The notes below the pieces were generated by a model. It had not been told where the DNA came from. It did no database searches and worked only from the letters and a program-made list of their open reading frames with translations. This document shows, in pieces, positions 1-8,625 of a DNA stretch of 32,136 nt. This stretch comes from Bacteroidia bacterium (lineage in GTDB: Bacteria; Bacteroidota; Bacteroidia; AKYH767-A; OLB10). The stretch is from the NCBI GenBank assembly GCA_013001815.1, contig JABDLV010000035.1, forward strand, positions 1-32,136, written 5' to 3'. Position 1 is the stretch's first letter, and the number at the start of each line of letters is the position of its first letter. Both the position numbers and the translations under genes were made by a program.

Positions 1-264
1 GGTAAATTCGGTTTTGTTAGTTCACATAGCGCTAATGCTTTTGGTTTGTTCGCTTATCTAGGATTAATGCTAAAGCCAAAATTTAGAATTTTAATTACAG
101 TACTGTTCTTTTGGGCGTGTTTGCAGGCATATAGCAGAATATATTTGGGAGTGCATTATCCTGCAGATGTTATTGGTGGAGCAATAATTGGGGTAGTAGT
201 GGCATTTATTATTAGCAAGGCAGTACAATGGGTTTACACAAAATTCAAGATAAGTTATGTCTGA
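1..264 (+). CDS. PAP2-family phosphatase, C-terminal part (5' truncated by window)
   Basis: The reading frame is open from base 1, so the gene begins upstream; the TTG at 46 in the ORF track is internal. The 87 visible residues carry two PAP2 (type 2 phosphatidic acid phosphatase) signatures. FVSSHSANAFG near the window start matches the PSGH-type motif with its histidine, and SRIYLGVHYPADVIGG matches the SRxxxxxHxxxD motif that holds the nucleophilic histidine. Hydrophobic segments flank both, as expected for an integral membrane enzyme with its active site on the outer face. Family members dephosphorylate undecaprenyl pyrophosphate, phosphatidic acid or lipid A; the substrate cannot be told here. 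The stop overlaps the crcB start by 8 nt, so the two are probably co-transcribed. Confidence 0.88.
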   Translation, partial: GKFGFVSSHSANAFGLFAYLGLMLKPKFRILITVLFFWACLQAYSRIYLGVHYPADVIGGAIIGVVVAFIISKAVQWVYTKFKISYV

Positions 265-631
265 TTATTTGTGGATATTTTTAGGTGGTGGTTTAGGCAG
301 CATGAGCCGCTTTGGTTTAGGAAGTATTCTGAATAAAAATTTTGGTGAAGCCTTTCCGTTTGCTACGTTGGGTTCTAATTTAATTAGCAGTATAGTATTG
401 GGAGTGCTAATTGGTTTTTTAATTATTCACCCGCAAGGAAATAATAACTTAAAACTATTAATTGGTGTAGGGTTTTGTGGCGGCTTTAGCACCTTTTCAA
501 CTTTTACTTTAGAAAATTTTGAACTGTTGCAAGCAGGAATTGCAAGTACTGCATTGCTATATACAGCAATTAGTATCGTATTATGCTTATTAGGCATGTG
601 GCTGGGTTTTGCTTTATCTAAAAGCTTTTAG
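257..631 (+). CDS. crcB: Fluoride ion channel CrcB (Fluc)
   Basis: A 124-residue, four-helix membrane protein of normal Fluc length. The family motifs are in order: an N-terminal GGGLGSMSRF segment, the GSN segment (residues 39-42 region, with the pore asparagine), and GFCGGFSTFSTF, which contains the FSTFST motif holding the pore phenylalanines. Fluc proteins form antiparallel dimers in the inner membrane and export fluoride. There is no fluoride riboswitch directly ahead because the start lies inside the PAP2 gene, so any regulation must act on the upstream promoter. The stop codon overlaps tail-to-tail by 4 nt with the convergent gene at 628. Confidence 0.93.
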   Translation: MSDYLWIFLGGGLGSMSRFGLGSILNKNFGEAFPFATLGSNLISSIVLGVLIGFLIIHPQGNNNLKLLIGVGFCGGFSTFSTFTLENFELLQAGIASTALLYTAISIVLCLLGMWLGFALSKSF

Positions 632-2058
632 TTCCCGTAAAATTCAGATTCTTTGGTTTTTTGTACCGGGTAGTAAAATAACCCTTTGGTTTTGATTTTG
701 TCTTGTGCAATTTGTGGAACCATCATATCCCAACCGGTTTTACCAAGTTGAATCATTTTTAGTACTTCGTCAGAATTTATTGGTAAAACATCTTCATTGT
801 ATTCTTTCATGTCTTCTATTTTGCCAATAGAAACTAAGTATTGATAAAGTGGTGTTAATTTATCTGATAATTCTAGATCTTTCGATGTTGTAAGTTTATT
901 TTCTTCTTTATTTAATTGAGGGTATATAAAGAGTTTAACATTTCTGCCAAAAAGAATTCCAAAAGCCTCTAGAATACCTCCTTTTAAACTGGTGTAATAT
1001 TGTTCATCAAATATTTTAGACACATTATCCATTCCTAAAATAATACCCATAAGTTTACTTCTTGTAAAGCGAGTTAAATAACTAACCAGTTTATAGTATT
1101 CTTCATAATTTGAAATAAGAACAGTTAGTCCCATTGAGCAAAGTATTTCCGCTCTGTCTAAAAAGTCTTGTTCATCTATAACGCCTTCTTTAGATAAGCT
1201 ACTTAATGTTAATTCTGCAAGTGTTAAAGTGTCGTCTTCATCCACACCGTCTTGAGCTAGATATTGTTTTTTTCCTTTGGCTAACATGTCCATATGAACC
1301 AATGTGGCAGGTCTGAATCTACCGCGTAGCATTAGTATGTTCTTTTTATATAGCGCATTTGAAGGCTGAATTACTTGACCGTCTGGGCCGAACATAGCAA
1401 CTTTTGATAAGCCATTTTTTACCATTTTAAGCGCCAATAATCGGTTGTCAATGTCTTCAAAATCAGGACCACTTAATTGAAACATGTCAATTTCAATACT
1501 GCCTGGTGATACATTATCTATTAATGAATTCAGTAAATGTTCTGGGTTGGCAAAATAGTTGAAACAGCCATAGATTAAGTTTACTCCAACAATTCCCATT
1601 TGAGCTTGTTGTCTGTAAGTATCGTTATCTTTCATTACTACATGAATAATGCAGTCATTTGGTTCACTCATAGGATGCAATTGAAATCGCAATCCCATCC
1701 AACCATGTCCTTGGTTTGTTTTTTTATAATTCAAACATTCCAATGTATCTGCTAAAGCGAAAAAACGAGTGTCTTCTTCTCTTGCTTTTAATCTTTCTAT
1801 GAGCAACTCATACTCATGCGTTATCATTGTGTTTAAACGTTCCTTACTAACATAGCGTTTGCACTTGCCGTAAATTGCATTACTAAACTCCATGTCGTAA
1901 GCAGACATAGTTTTTGCTACCGTACCTGATGCTCCACCTGCCTTAAAAAAATTAGCTGCTACTTCTTGTCCACCACCTATTTCTGCAAATGAACCATATT
2001 CGCTGGCATCTAAATTTACCTTTAGAGCTTTTTCTTTGGTTGTGAGTTTTCTCATCAT
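628..2058 (-). CDS. Conserved protein of unknown function, 476 aa
   Basis: I recognise the N-terminus (KALKVNLDASEYGSFAEIG, then GGQEVAANFFKAGGASGTVA and MSAYDMEFSNAIYG) as a widespread bacterial family with no experimentally defined function that I know of. From memory, such proteins have been labelled nicotinate-nucleotide adenylyltransferase or TonB-dependent receptor. Neither label is supported here: there is no signal peptide, no beta-barrel pattern and no HxGH nucleotidyltransferase motif. It looks like a soluble cytoplasmic protein. Start ATG ATG at 2058/2055; either is possible. It is transcribed alone, divergently from the ArsC-like gene across a 268-nt gap, and its stop overlaps crcB by 4 nt. 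Confidence 0.8.
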   Translation of the reverse strand: MMRKLTTKEKALKVNLDASEYGSFAEIGGGQEVAANFFKAGGASGTVAKTMSAYDMEFSNAIYGKCKRYVSKERLNTMITHEYELLIERLKAREEDTRFFALADTLECLNYKKTNQGHGWMGLRFQLHPMSEPNDCIIHVVMKDNDTYRQQAQMGIVGVNLIYGCFNYFANPEHLLNSLIDNVSPGSIEIDMFQLSGPDFEDIDNRLLALKMVKNGLSKVAMFGPDGQVIQPSNALYKKNILMLRGRFRPATLVHMDMLAKGKKQYLAQDGVDEDDTLTLAELTLSSLSKEGVIDEQDFLDRAEILCSMGLTVLISNYEEYYKLVSYLTRFTRSKLMGIILGMDNVSKIFDEQYYTSLKGGILEAFGILFGRNVKLFIYPQLNKEENKLTTSKDLELSDKLTPLYQYLVSIGKIEDMKEYNEDVLPINSDEVLKMIQLGKTGWDMMVPQIAQDKIKTKGLFYYPVQKTKESEFYGN

Positions 2059-2326
2059 AATTGAAACGATTCTTTGCTATTGTAATTTACGTTAATCTTA
2101 TTTTACGCAATTTCTAAATAATTGTTCGTTAGGCATTTGCCACTCCAATGATTGTCTTATTGATTCTAGAAATATCAGAATTAAATCACTTGTAATTAGG
2201 ATATTAGCAATTATTATTCCAAAGATTTACTAAGTAATTAATGCGTAAATTTACGTTAAGAATTGGGCACCCTGCTCCAAACTTCTAGGTATTTTTTTTT
2301 AATTTGACCATTAATCCTTTTCAAAT

Positions 2327-2692
2327 ATGCAAGTTCTAGATAAAGAGTTAGTTCTGTTCTATGACGAGCAAAGTTATTCCGGCAAGCAAACTTTAGCTTA
2401 TGCTCAGACCATCTCAAAAGCAGTTAATAAGCAAGAGCTAAGTCAGTCATCTCTTTCGCCAACCATTTTTAAAATCATGCTGAACAAGTTAGATGCAAAA
2501 GCAAAAGATTTAATGAATAAGGCTGATGCTGACTATCAAAGTAATGTAAGGGGAAAAGATTTTGATGAAGAAGGTTGGTTAAACGTGATTCGGAAAAAGC
2601 CCAATCTGTTAAAATCTCCCGTTGCCATGTACAAGGGTAAAGCAGTTATTTGTAATACGCCTACAGATATCTTAAAGCTTCTAACTCATTAA
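2327..2692 (+). CDS. ArsC/Spx-like thioredoxin-fold protein lacking the catalytic cysteine
   Basis: At 121 residues this has the length and layout of the ArsC/Spx/YffB family. It opens with a beta strand (LVLFYDEQ), has a helix-rich insert, and carries the typical C-terminal block WLNVIRKKPNLLKSPVAMYK, which contains the conserved cis-proline before a strand. The N-terminal CxxC or CX5R redox site is absent: the position reads DEQSYSGKQT. The only cysteine is near the C-terminus (VICNTP). It is therefore unlikely to be an arsenate reductase by the usual mechanism; a binding or regulatory role is possible but is inference. Its stop overlaps the convergent FAD oxidoreductase stop by 4 nt. Confidence 0.8.
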   Translation: MQVLDKELVLFYDEQSYSGKQTLAYAQTISKAVNKQELSQSSLSPTIFKIMLNKLDAKAKDLMNKADADYQSNVRGKDFDEEGWLNVIRKKPNLLKSPVAMYKGKAVICNTPTDILKLLTH

Positions 2693-4275
2693 GAATTAAC
2701 AAACTTCGTTATACTTTCTGCACATTTTTGCCCGTCAATAGCGGCACTAACAATTCCTCCTGCGTAACCGGCACCTTCTGCACAAGGAAATAAGCCTTTT
2801 ACCTTTGTATGCATGAAAGTTTCCCTGTCTCTTGGAATTCGCACTGGCGAAGAGGTTCTGCTTTCCACACCAACCATAATTGATTCGCTGCTTATGAATC
2901 CCTTCATTTTTTTGTCAAAGTGTTTGAGTGCATCTCTAAGTGTAATCTTAATATTTTCAGGAAGTAATTCATGTAAATCAACAGCATGAACGCCTGGAAC
3001 ATAAGAACAACTGGGAAGTGAATTCGATAAGGAATTGTTTACAAAGTCAGAGGTAGTTTGCGCAGGTGCTTTTAAATTACCCCCACCCATTGTGTAAGCC
3101 TTTTGTTCAATAGATGATTGAAAATACATACCCTGCAATGCATTATGTTTTTTAAAATCCTTGAAATCATTTAGGCCAACATTTACCACCATACCTGAGT
3201 TGGCAAATGGGTTGTTTCTTTTTGAAGGAGACCAACCATTTACAACAATTTCATTTGGCATGGTACTGGCAGGTGCAATAATTCCACCAGGGCACATGCA
3301 AAAACTGTACACGCTGTTTTCATTTTTTGTATAGGTAAGGGAATAGGAGGCAGGCGGCAAATATTTACTTCTTGTATTACAACTGTATTGAATTTTATCT
3401 ACCATGCTCTGAGGGTGCTCTACCCTTACTCCCAGGGCAAAATCCTTGCTTTCGATTTCAATATTGTTCTTGTCCAAAATATGGTACACATCTCGTGCAG
3501 AATGACCGGTAGCTAACAATAATTTATTCGTTGCGATTTTTTCTTCAGCGCCTAATGTGTTGTCTTCATTAATTTTTGCAAGACTAATACTTTTTATTTC
3601 ATTGTTCAGCACCTCAATGTCTTTAAGAATAGTATTGAAATGTATTTCACCTCCATGGTCAATTATACATTGCCGCATTTCTGTAATAATGCCGGGTAGT
3701 TTATTGGTTCCAATGTGTGGGTGTGCATTTATTAAAATGTTTTCATCTGCGCCAAAGTGTACAAATAGTTCGAGCACACGATTTACATTTCCTCTTTTAT
3801 TAGAGCGGGTATATAATTTTCCATCTGAGTATGTTCCTGCACCCCCTTCTCCAAAACAGTAATTAGAATTAGGATTTACCAAACCTTCACGATTAATGAT
3901 TGCTAAATCTCTTCTTCTGTCTCTTACATCTTTTCCCCGTTCAATTATTACCGGTTTTAAACCGGCTTCTAAAAAAGATAATGCAGCAAAAAGGCCGGCA
4001 GGACCAGCACCTATAATATAAACAGGTTCAGCATTTGCTACATTTTTAAAGTTTGTATTGAATTTTTCTATTGGAGGTTGTTCTTCACCTACATATGCAA
4101 CTAGCTGTAATCGTATTTTTACATTTTTACTTCTTGCATCAATAGATTTTTTAATTACCCTGTATGAATTAATTTCATTTTTAGAAACACTAAGTTTTCT
4201 AGAAATTAATGGACGAAGATTGAATTCTGTTTCAGCTTGCTCCGGAGTAAGTGCCAGCTCTATTCTTTTTACCAT
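2689..4275 (-). CDS. FAD-dependent oxidoreductase (COG2509-like dehydrogenase)
   Basis: The protein has 528 residues. The N-terminal ~90 residues resemble the small extra domain of this family. A dinucleotide-binding motif follows (YIIGAGPAGLFAALSFLEAG, about residues 86-105, with the acidic end of strand 2 in VIIERG). Then come the conserved NYCFGEGGAGTYSDGKLYTR block and a C-terminal FAD-contact segment (GLFPCAEGAGYAGGIVSAA). These features fit the uncharacterised FAD-dependent dehydrogenase family COG2509; the substrate is unknown. It is the last gene of the five-gene operon and overlaps porT by 1 nt (TAATG arrangement), suggesting translational coupling. The GGSGG-like flavin motifs look intact. 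Confidence 0.9.
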   Translation of the reverse strand: MVKRIELALTPEQAETEFNLRPLISRKLSVSKNEINSYRVIKKSIDARSKNVKIRLQLVAYVGEEQPPIEKFNTNFKNVANAEPVYIIGAGPAGLFAALSFLEAGLKPVIIERGKDVRDRRRDLAIINREGLVNPNSNYCFGEGGAGTYSDGKLYTRSNKRGNVNRVLELFVHFGADENILINAHPHIGTNKLPGIITEMRQCIIDHGGEIHFNTILKDIEVLNNEIKSISLAKINEDNTLGAEEKIATNKLLLATGHSARDVYHILDKNNIEIESKDFALGVRVEHPQSMVDKIQYSCNTRSKYLPPASYSLTYTKNENSVYSFCMCPGGIIAPASTMPNEIVVNGWSPSKRNNPFANSGMVVNVGLNDFKDFKKHNALQGMYFQSSIEQKAYTMGGGNLKAPAQTTSDFVNNSLSNSLPSCSYVPGVHAVDLHELLPENIKITLRDALKHFDKKMKGFISSESIMVGVESRTSSPVRIPRDRETFMHTKVKGLFPCAEGAGYAGGIVSAAIDGQKCAESITKFVNS

Positions 4276-5003
4276 TATTCAAAAGTAAATGATAGTAAGA
4301 AAGTTTTTGAATTTAGTTTATCTATAGATGTACTATATATAAGCGGGTCGTCTGCTTTTAAATTTCTTAATCCTGTAAACATTTTTATTTCAGGAGAAAA
4401 TTTAAACATCTGCAGGTAAAAGTCAAATCCCACTCCTATAGAGTAGCCATAATCTTGCCGTTCTAATTTTACCAATTCCGAATCTAGGTTTTCAACCTTT
4501 TTTTGAGAAACCATGTCAATACCATACTTCACACCAGCAGTTACGTACGCACGGTAATTACCTACACGGTTAGATTTGAATTTTAAATCTATCGGAAAGT
4601 TTAAATAGGTTGATTCAATTGCTTTAATTTCTGTTGACTCCGGTGAGCCATTGACATAAAAGGTGTATTCTAAATCTCTTTGAGAAAATTGTAAGTCAGG
4701 AACAAAACGTAAATCCCAGTTTTCTGCCAATCTCATGTTGGTAACGATACCCAAATTAAAGCCGGATTGTCCTAGGGGTTCAACTCTAAAAATAGAATCG
4801 GCTGTAGCAAAGTCAGGTATGTGCGTAATTTTAAAATCAGCAAAATTAAAACCAATTAAAAAACCGAAGTGGTATTTTTGATTATCATACTTAGGTAAAT
4901 TTTTAACTGCATTTATTTGTGCGAATGCACTGTTTGTACCTATAAATAAGACAAATATTAATACAGTTAAGAGTTTTAATTTGCTATGTAATTTAATTTG
5001 CAT
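4275..5003 (-). CDS. porT: PorT/SprT-like outer-membrane beta-barrel protein (type IX secretion)
   Basis: The protein has 242 residues, with a clear signal peptide (KLKLLTVLIFVLFIGTNSAFA then Q) and alternating beta strands of a small outer-membrane barrel ending in an aromatic residue (SFTFE). Length, the HFGFLIGFNFADF opening and the position directly after ubiE match PorT (SprT in gliding flavobacteria) as I know it. PorT is a membrane protein required for type IX secretion and gliding. If correct, this genome encodes a T9SS, although no other Por/Gld component or cargo with a sorting domain appears in this window. The start overlaps the ubiE stop by 1 nt (TAATG). Confidence 0.82.
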   Translation of the reverse strand: MQIKLHSKLKLLTVLIFVLFIGTNSAFAQINAVKNLPKYDNQKYHFGFLIGFNFADFKITHIPDFATADSIFRVEPLGQSGFNLGIVTNMRLAENWDLRFVPDLQFSQRDLEYTFYVNGSPESTEIKAIESTYLNFPIDLKFKSNRVGNYRAYVTAGVKYGIDMVSQKKVENLDSELVKLERQDYGYSIGVGFDFYLQMFKFSPEIKMFTGLRNLKADDPLIYSTSIDKLNSKTFLLSFTFE

Positions 5004-5725
5004 TATTTAATACCTGTATAAATACTGGCTATGCCAAAGGTTAGCGTTTGGGCATTTACTTTTTTATAACCCAGGTTTTTCATTATATCTAAAAATTCAT
5101 TTCCCTGTGGAAAATTTTGGACAGAGTCTGGCAAGTACGTGTAGGCTGCATTGTCTTTTGAAACCATCTTGCCAATGGTTGGCAAAATGTTCTTAAAATA
5201 AAAGCTATATAATTGCTTTATTGGAAATGTACTAGGTTTTGAAAACTCAAGGATAACGGCCTTTCCATCAGGTTTTAACACACGTAACATTTCTTTTAGC
5301 CCTAGCTCTAAATTCTCAAAATTTCTAACCCCAAAACCAACGGTTACAGCATCAAACTTATTGCTGTCAAATGCCAATTGTTCAGAATCTCCGCTTAGTA
5401 ATTCAATTTTATCATCGTAGTTTTTCTTCTTCAATTTTACACGACCATGCTCCAACATATTTTCAGAAATATCGATACCAATGACTTTATTAGGATTTAG
5501 TTTTAAAGCCGCAATTGCAAAGTCTCCGGTACCTGTTGCAACATCTAAAATAGTTTTAGGTTGAAGAGGTTTTAAAATGCGAATGCATTTGCTTCTCCAA
5601 AGCTTGTCAATGTTTGCACTTAATAGATGATTTAAGAAATCATACTTTGGAGCTATACTGTCAAACATGCGAGCAACCTGCTGTTTTTTTGGTTCGCTTT
5701 TATTGTAGGGAGTGCTTGTTGTCAT
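5003..5725 (-). CDS. ubiE: Demethylmenaquinone methyltransferase UbiE/MenG
   Basis: A 240-residue class I SAM-dependent methyltransferase of the UbiE family. The N-terminus VARMFDSIAPKYDFLNHLLS is the UbiE signature 1 region. LDVATGTGDFAI is the SAM-binding motif I. MLRVLKPDGKAVILEFSKP matches the second UbiE signature. It catalyses the last C-methylation in menaquinone synthesis (demethylmenaquinone to menaquinone) at the cytoplasmic face of the membrane. Menaquinone is the expected quinone in Bacteroidota, so the menG role is more likely than ubiquinone synthesis. The start overlaps the upstream kinase stop by 4 nt (ATGA). Confidence 0.95.
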   Translation of the reverse strand: MTTSTPYNKSEPKKQQVARMFDSIAPKYDFLNHLLSANIDKLWRSKCIRILKPLQPKTILDVATGTGDFAIAALKLNPNKVIGIDISENMLEHGRVKLKKKNYDDKIELLSGDSEQLAFDSNKFDAVTVGFGVRNFENLELGLKEMLRVLKPDGKAVILEFSKPSTFPIKQLYSFYFKNILPTIGKMVSKDNAAYTYLPDSVQNFPQGNEFLDIMKNLGYKKVNAQTLTFGIASIYTGIK

Positions 5726-6723
5726 GAAACAGATGATAGAACTTGCGTGCGAATGGCTTCTGCTTTCAGTGTTTCTGCATCTATAGGTACAACACCTACT
5801 TGCTCACATACTATGCCTCCGGCCAAATTTGATAATTGTGCAACCGTATTTGCCGGTAGTTCTAGGGCCATGCACATTGCGGCAACACTTATAACCGTAT
5901 CGCCTGCACCGGAAACATCAGATACATTCCGAATATGTGCCGGTATAATATTGTGTTCGTCTTTAATGCTGTAAAATATGCCTTTGTCTGAGAGTGTGGT
6001 TAAAACCATACTGATTTTCTTGTTTTTTCGGATAGACGAAGAGATTTTTTCTAAAGATTGATTGTCTATTTTAAATTCATCCAGCTTCAATCCTTCAATT
6101 AACTCTTTTAAGTTCGGCTTAAATAAAGTAACATTTGAGTAAGTATTAAAGTTTTGTTTTTTAGGATCTACTGCAACGGGTATGTTGTTATTATTTGAGA
6201 CAGAAATTATTTCTTCCAAATTATTTTCTGAAAGCAATCCTTTGTCATAGTCTTCAATAATCATTGCATGAATGGGATATGAATTGATGATAAATTTTAT
6301 TTTTTCAACCAGATGCTTGCTATCCTCATTGGATAAATTTTGTGTGTTCTCCTGGTCAACTCTCAGTATTTGTTGGTGATTGCCAATTACTCTTGTTTTA
6401 GTCGTAGTGGTTCTATTCGCAGATTGATGAATTCCATCTGTATTCATGCCCGCCTTTTCCATGGTTTTTAAAAACAAATCACCTTTTTCATCTTTTCCAA
6501 CCACGCTGCACATATAAGGTGTTGCCTTCAATGCTTTTATATTTTTGGACACGTTTGCCGCTCCACCTAAGCGGTTTTCTCGTTTATCCACATTTACCAC
6601 AGGTACAGGCGCTTCCGGTGAAATTCTATCCACATTTCCCCATATGTAGGAGTCTATCATCACATCGCCAACAACCAATACATTTAGCTGCTTAAATGAT
6701 TCAAATATTTGCTCGGTATTCAT
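5722..6723 (-). CDS. rfaE1: PfkB-family kinase, HldE/RfaE domain I type (heptose-7-phosphate kinase)
   Basis: The ORF track starts at a TTG (6732). I choose the ATG at 6723 (MNTEQIFESF), 1 nt after the aminotransferase stop (TAATATG). The ribokinase/PfkB fold is clear. The N-terminal VVGDVMIDSYIWGNVDRISP and PVPVVNVDKRENRLGGAANV are characteristic of the HldE/RfaE kinase domain. The C-terminal VSDVSGAGDTVISVAAM holds the PfkB GAGD motif with its catalytic aspartate. HldE domain I makes heptose 1,7-bisphosphate for lipopolysaccharide inner core. The nucleotidyltransferase domain fused in proteobacterial HldE is absent, so it must be a separate gene. The exact sugar substrate is inferred from family. 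Confidence 0.88.
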   Translation of the reverse strand: MNTEQIFESFKQLNVLVVGDVMIDSYIWGNVDRISPEAPVPVVNVDKRENRLGGAANVSKNIKALKATPYMCSVVGKDEKGDLFLKTMEKAGMNTDGIHQSANRTTTTKTRVIGNHQQILRVDQENTQNLSNEDSKHLVEKIKFIINSYPIHAMIIEDYDKGLLSENNLEEIISVSNNNNIPVAVDPKKQNFNTYSNVTLFKPNLKELIEGLKLDEFKIDNQSLEKISSSIRKNKKISMVLTTLSDKGIFYSIKDEHNIIPAHIRNVSDVSGAGDTVISVAAMCMALELPANTVAQLSNLAGGIVCEQVGVVPIDAETLKAEAIRTQVLSSVS

Positions 6724-6724
6724 A

Positions 6725-7942
6725 TTATGCAAAGCTATTTAATTTTTGCAGAGAATGATTCACCCTGTCAATTGCCTTATTTATAACCTCTTCTGAGATG
6801 GCATAGGCGATTCGAATATTATTTGGGCTTCCAAAGGCATCTCCCGGAATCATAGAAACGCCAGCATCTTCTAATAAGTACATGCAAAGGTCATTTGCAT
6901 TGCTAATTTTTTTGTCGCCAATTTGCGCATTAAAGTAACTGCTAACCTCTGGAAATAAGTAAAATGCCCCTTCTGGTTTATTTACTTTAAATCCATCAAT
7001 ACATTTTATTTTTTCAATTAGGTTGTCTCTTCTTTGTTTGAATAAAGTATTTAAACGAGTAAGTAATTGCTTATCCGATTTCAATGCAGCTAATGCGGTT
7101 TTTTGTGCAACCGAACATGCACCTGAGGTAAATTGCCCTTGTAGTTTTTGACAAGCTTTGGCAATATGTTCTGGTGCGGCCATATATCCTATTCGCCAAC
7201 CAGTCATGGCGTATGCCTTAGAAACCCCATTAATAACAACCGTTCTATCCTTCATAGAACTAAAGTTTGCAATGCTTCCATGCTTAAACGCAAAATTTAA
7301 GTGCTCATAGATTTCATCTGAAATGATAATTACTTGTGGATGCTTTTCAAACACCTTAACAAGTTCAGCTAATTCTTCTTTTGTGTATGCTGCACCGGTA
7401 GGGTTGCTTGGTGATGAAAAAACAAATGCCTTTGTTTTTGACGTGATTGCATTTTCTAATTGCTCTGCTGTTATTTTAAAATCCGCATCAATTGTGGTGT
7501 CAATATATTTTACGCTAGCACCTGATAGCTGAGCCATGGATAAATAACTTACCCAAAATGGAGTTGGTACTATAACTTCATCACCCGGATTTAGTGTACA
7601 TAAAAACGTGTTGATTAAACATTGTTTGGCCCCATTAGAAACCACAATTTGATCTGTTGAATAATCTAAATCGTTTTCGGTTTTAAATTTATTCGCGATT
7701 GCTTCTCTTAAATCTAAAAACCCATTTACGGGCGGATAAAAAGTAAATCCATCATCAATTGCTTTTTTAGCGCCTTCTAATATTTCCGTTGGAGTAACAA
7801 AATCAGGTTCTCCCAGGCTCAGGCTAATTATGTCTTTTCCTGCTTTTTTTAAATCTCTGCTCAACCTTGCCATGGCAATGGTTTTAGATTCTTCCAGCTC
7901 GGTAATTCTATTCGAAAGTTTCAGGTTTTCCTGCATATACAT
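6725..7942 (-). CDS. aspC: Pyridoxal-phosphate aminotransferase, aspartate-type
   Basis: A 405-residue fold-type I, class I/II aminotransferase. Visible elements are SLSLGEPDFVTP near residue 40, the SSPSNPTGAAY substrate/PLP loop, SDEIYEH with the PLP-ring aspartate, and SKAYAMTGWRIGY with the Schiff-base lysine and phosphate-binding arginine. C-terminal NNIRIAYA carries the arginine that binds the alpha-carboxylate. Most relatives are aspartate or aspartate/prephenate aminotransferases, but specificity is not proven. It starts MYMQEN; the second ATG (7936) is equally possible and lies just downstream of a TAnnTTTG promoter word. It is the first gene of the five-gene overlapping operon. Confidence 0.92.
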   Translation of the reverse strand: MYMQENLKLSNRITELEESKTIAMARLSRDLKKAGKDIISLSLGEPDFVTPTEILEGAKKAIDDGFTFYPPVNGFLDLREAIANKFKTENDLDYSTDQIVVSNGAKQCLINTFLCTLNPGDEVIVPTPFWVSYLSMAQLSGASVKYIDTTIDADFKITAEQLENAITSKTKAFVFSSPSNPTGAAYTKEELAELVKVFEKHPQVIIISDEIYEHLNFAFKHGSIANFSSMKDRTVVINGVSKAYAMTGWRIGYMAAPEHIAKACQKLQGQFTSGACSVAQKTALAALKSDKQLLTRLNTLFKQRRDNLIEKIKCIDGFKVNKPEGAFYLFPEVSSYFNAQIGDKKISNANDLCMYLLEDAGVSMIPGDAFGSPNNIRIAYAISEEVINKAIDRVNHSLQKLNSFA

Positions 7943-7943
7943 A

Positions 7944-7951
7944 CAAAACTA
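7944..7951 (-). promoter_or_regulatory. Candidate Bacteroidota -7 element (TAGTTTTG) for the aspC-porT operon
   Basis: On the minus strand TAGTTTTG is an exact match to the Bacteroidota -7 consensus TAnnTTTG. It is the only exact match I noticed in an intergenic region upstream of a minus-strand gene, but I did not search exhaustively. A good TTTG -33 box at about 19-nt spacing is not obvious. The predicted start site would fall a few bases ahead of the ATG at 7936, giving a very short leader. Confidence 0.35.
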
Positions 7952-8080
7952 AACAATTTAGATATGCTTGATTTACAATAATTATGGATGAATTCACACC
8001 TGTTTTAAACATTATTACGTTTAAAGGAGTAAAAACTAATAATATCTAAAATTTACGATATTTGAATCTGAACAATTGCT

Positions 8081-8617
8081 ATGGAGAACTTAGAAAATTT
8101 AAATATTACCGACTTTCTTTTTGTTACCGTTCCGGCATTGCTAGTATTTTTTACAGCCTATACGTTGATTAAGAAGTTCATCAAAAACGAAGAGAAAAAT
8201 AAGTTGATCGAAACCAGGCGAATGCTTCAAAAAGAAGTATTGCCACTTCGTTTACAAGCGTATGAACGTTTGACTTTGTTTTTAGAGCGTATATCACCAA
8301 ACAATTTATTAATTAGTACTTATAAACCCGGAATGAAAGCAGGGCGTTTTCAGAAGGAATTGATTAATAAAATAAGAGGTGAATTTGAACATAATATTAC
8401 TCAGCAGATTTATATGAGCAGTAACGCCTGGCAAGCAGTAAGAACGGCTAAAGAAGAAACAATAAAATTAATCATAACAGCATCTTCTTCTGTTAATCCG
8501 GAAGCTCCGGGTTTGGAGTTAAGCAAGGGCATATTTACTAAGTTAACTGAAATGCAAGAGAGCCCTACGCAAACTGCAGTGAATGAAATGAAAAAAGAAA
8601 TTCTTCATTTGTTATAA
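8081..8617 (+). CDS. Membrane-anchored conserved protein upstream of acyl-CoA mutase
   Basis: The protein has 178 residues. A single hydrophobic segment ([19 protein letters not shown], about residues 13-31) is followed by a charged, helix-rich cytoplasmic-looking domain ([30 protein letters not shown]). I recall relatives of this protein as a Bacteroidota-restricted family, possibly the one listed as DUF7935, found next to methylmalonyl-CoA mutase genes; I cannot verify the family name. Its function is unknown. It lies 8 nt before the mutase gene in the same direction, so the two are almost certainly co-transcribed. The upstream gap of 138 nt is shared with the divergent aspC operon. Confidence 0.8.
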   Translation: MENLENLNITDFLFVTVPALLVFFTAYTLIKKFIKNEEKNKLIETRRMLQKEVLPLRLQAYERLTLFLERISPNNLLISTYKPGMKAGRFQKELINKIRGEFEHNITQQIYMSSNAWQAVRTAKEETIKLIITASSSVNPEAPGLELSKGIFTKLTEMQESPTQTAVNEMKKEILHLL

Positions 8618-8625
8618 AACAGGTA

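Noticed and set aside
6724-6732. TTG start of the HldE-type kinase as given in the track
   Set aside because: An ATG three codons later sits 1 nt after the aminotransferase stop and gives a normal N-terminus.
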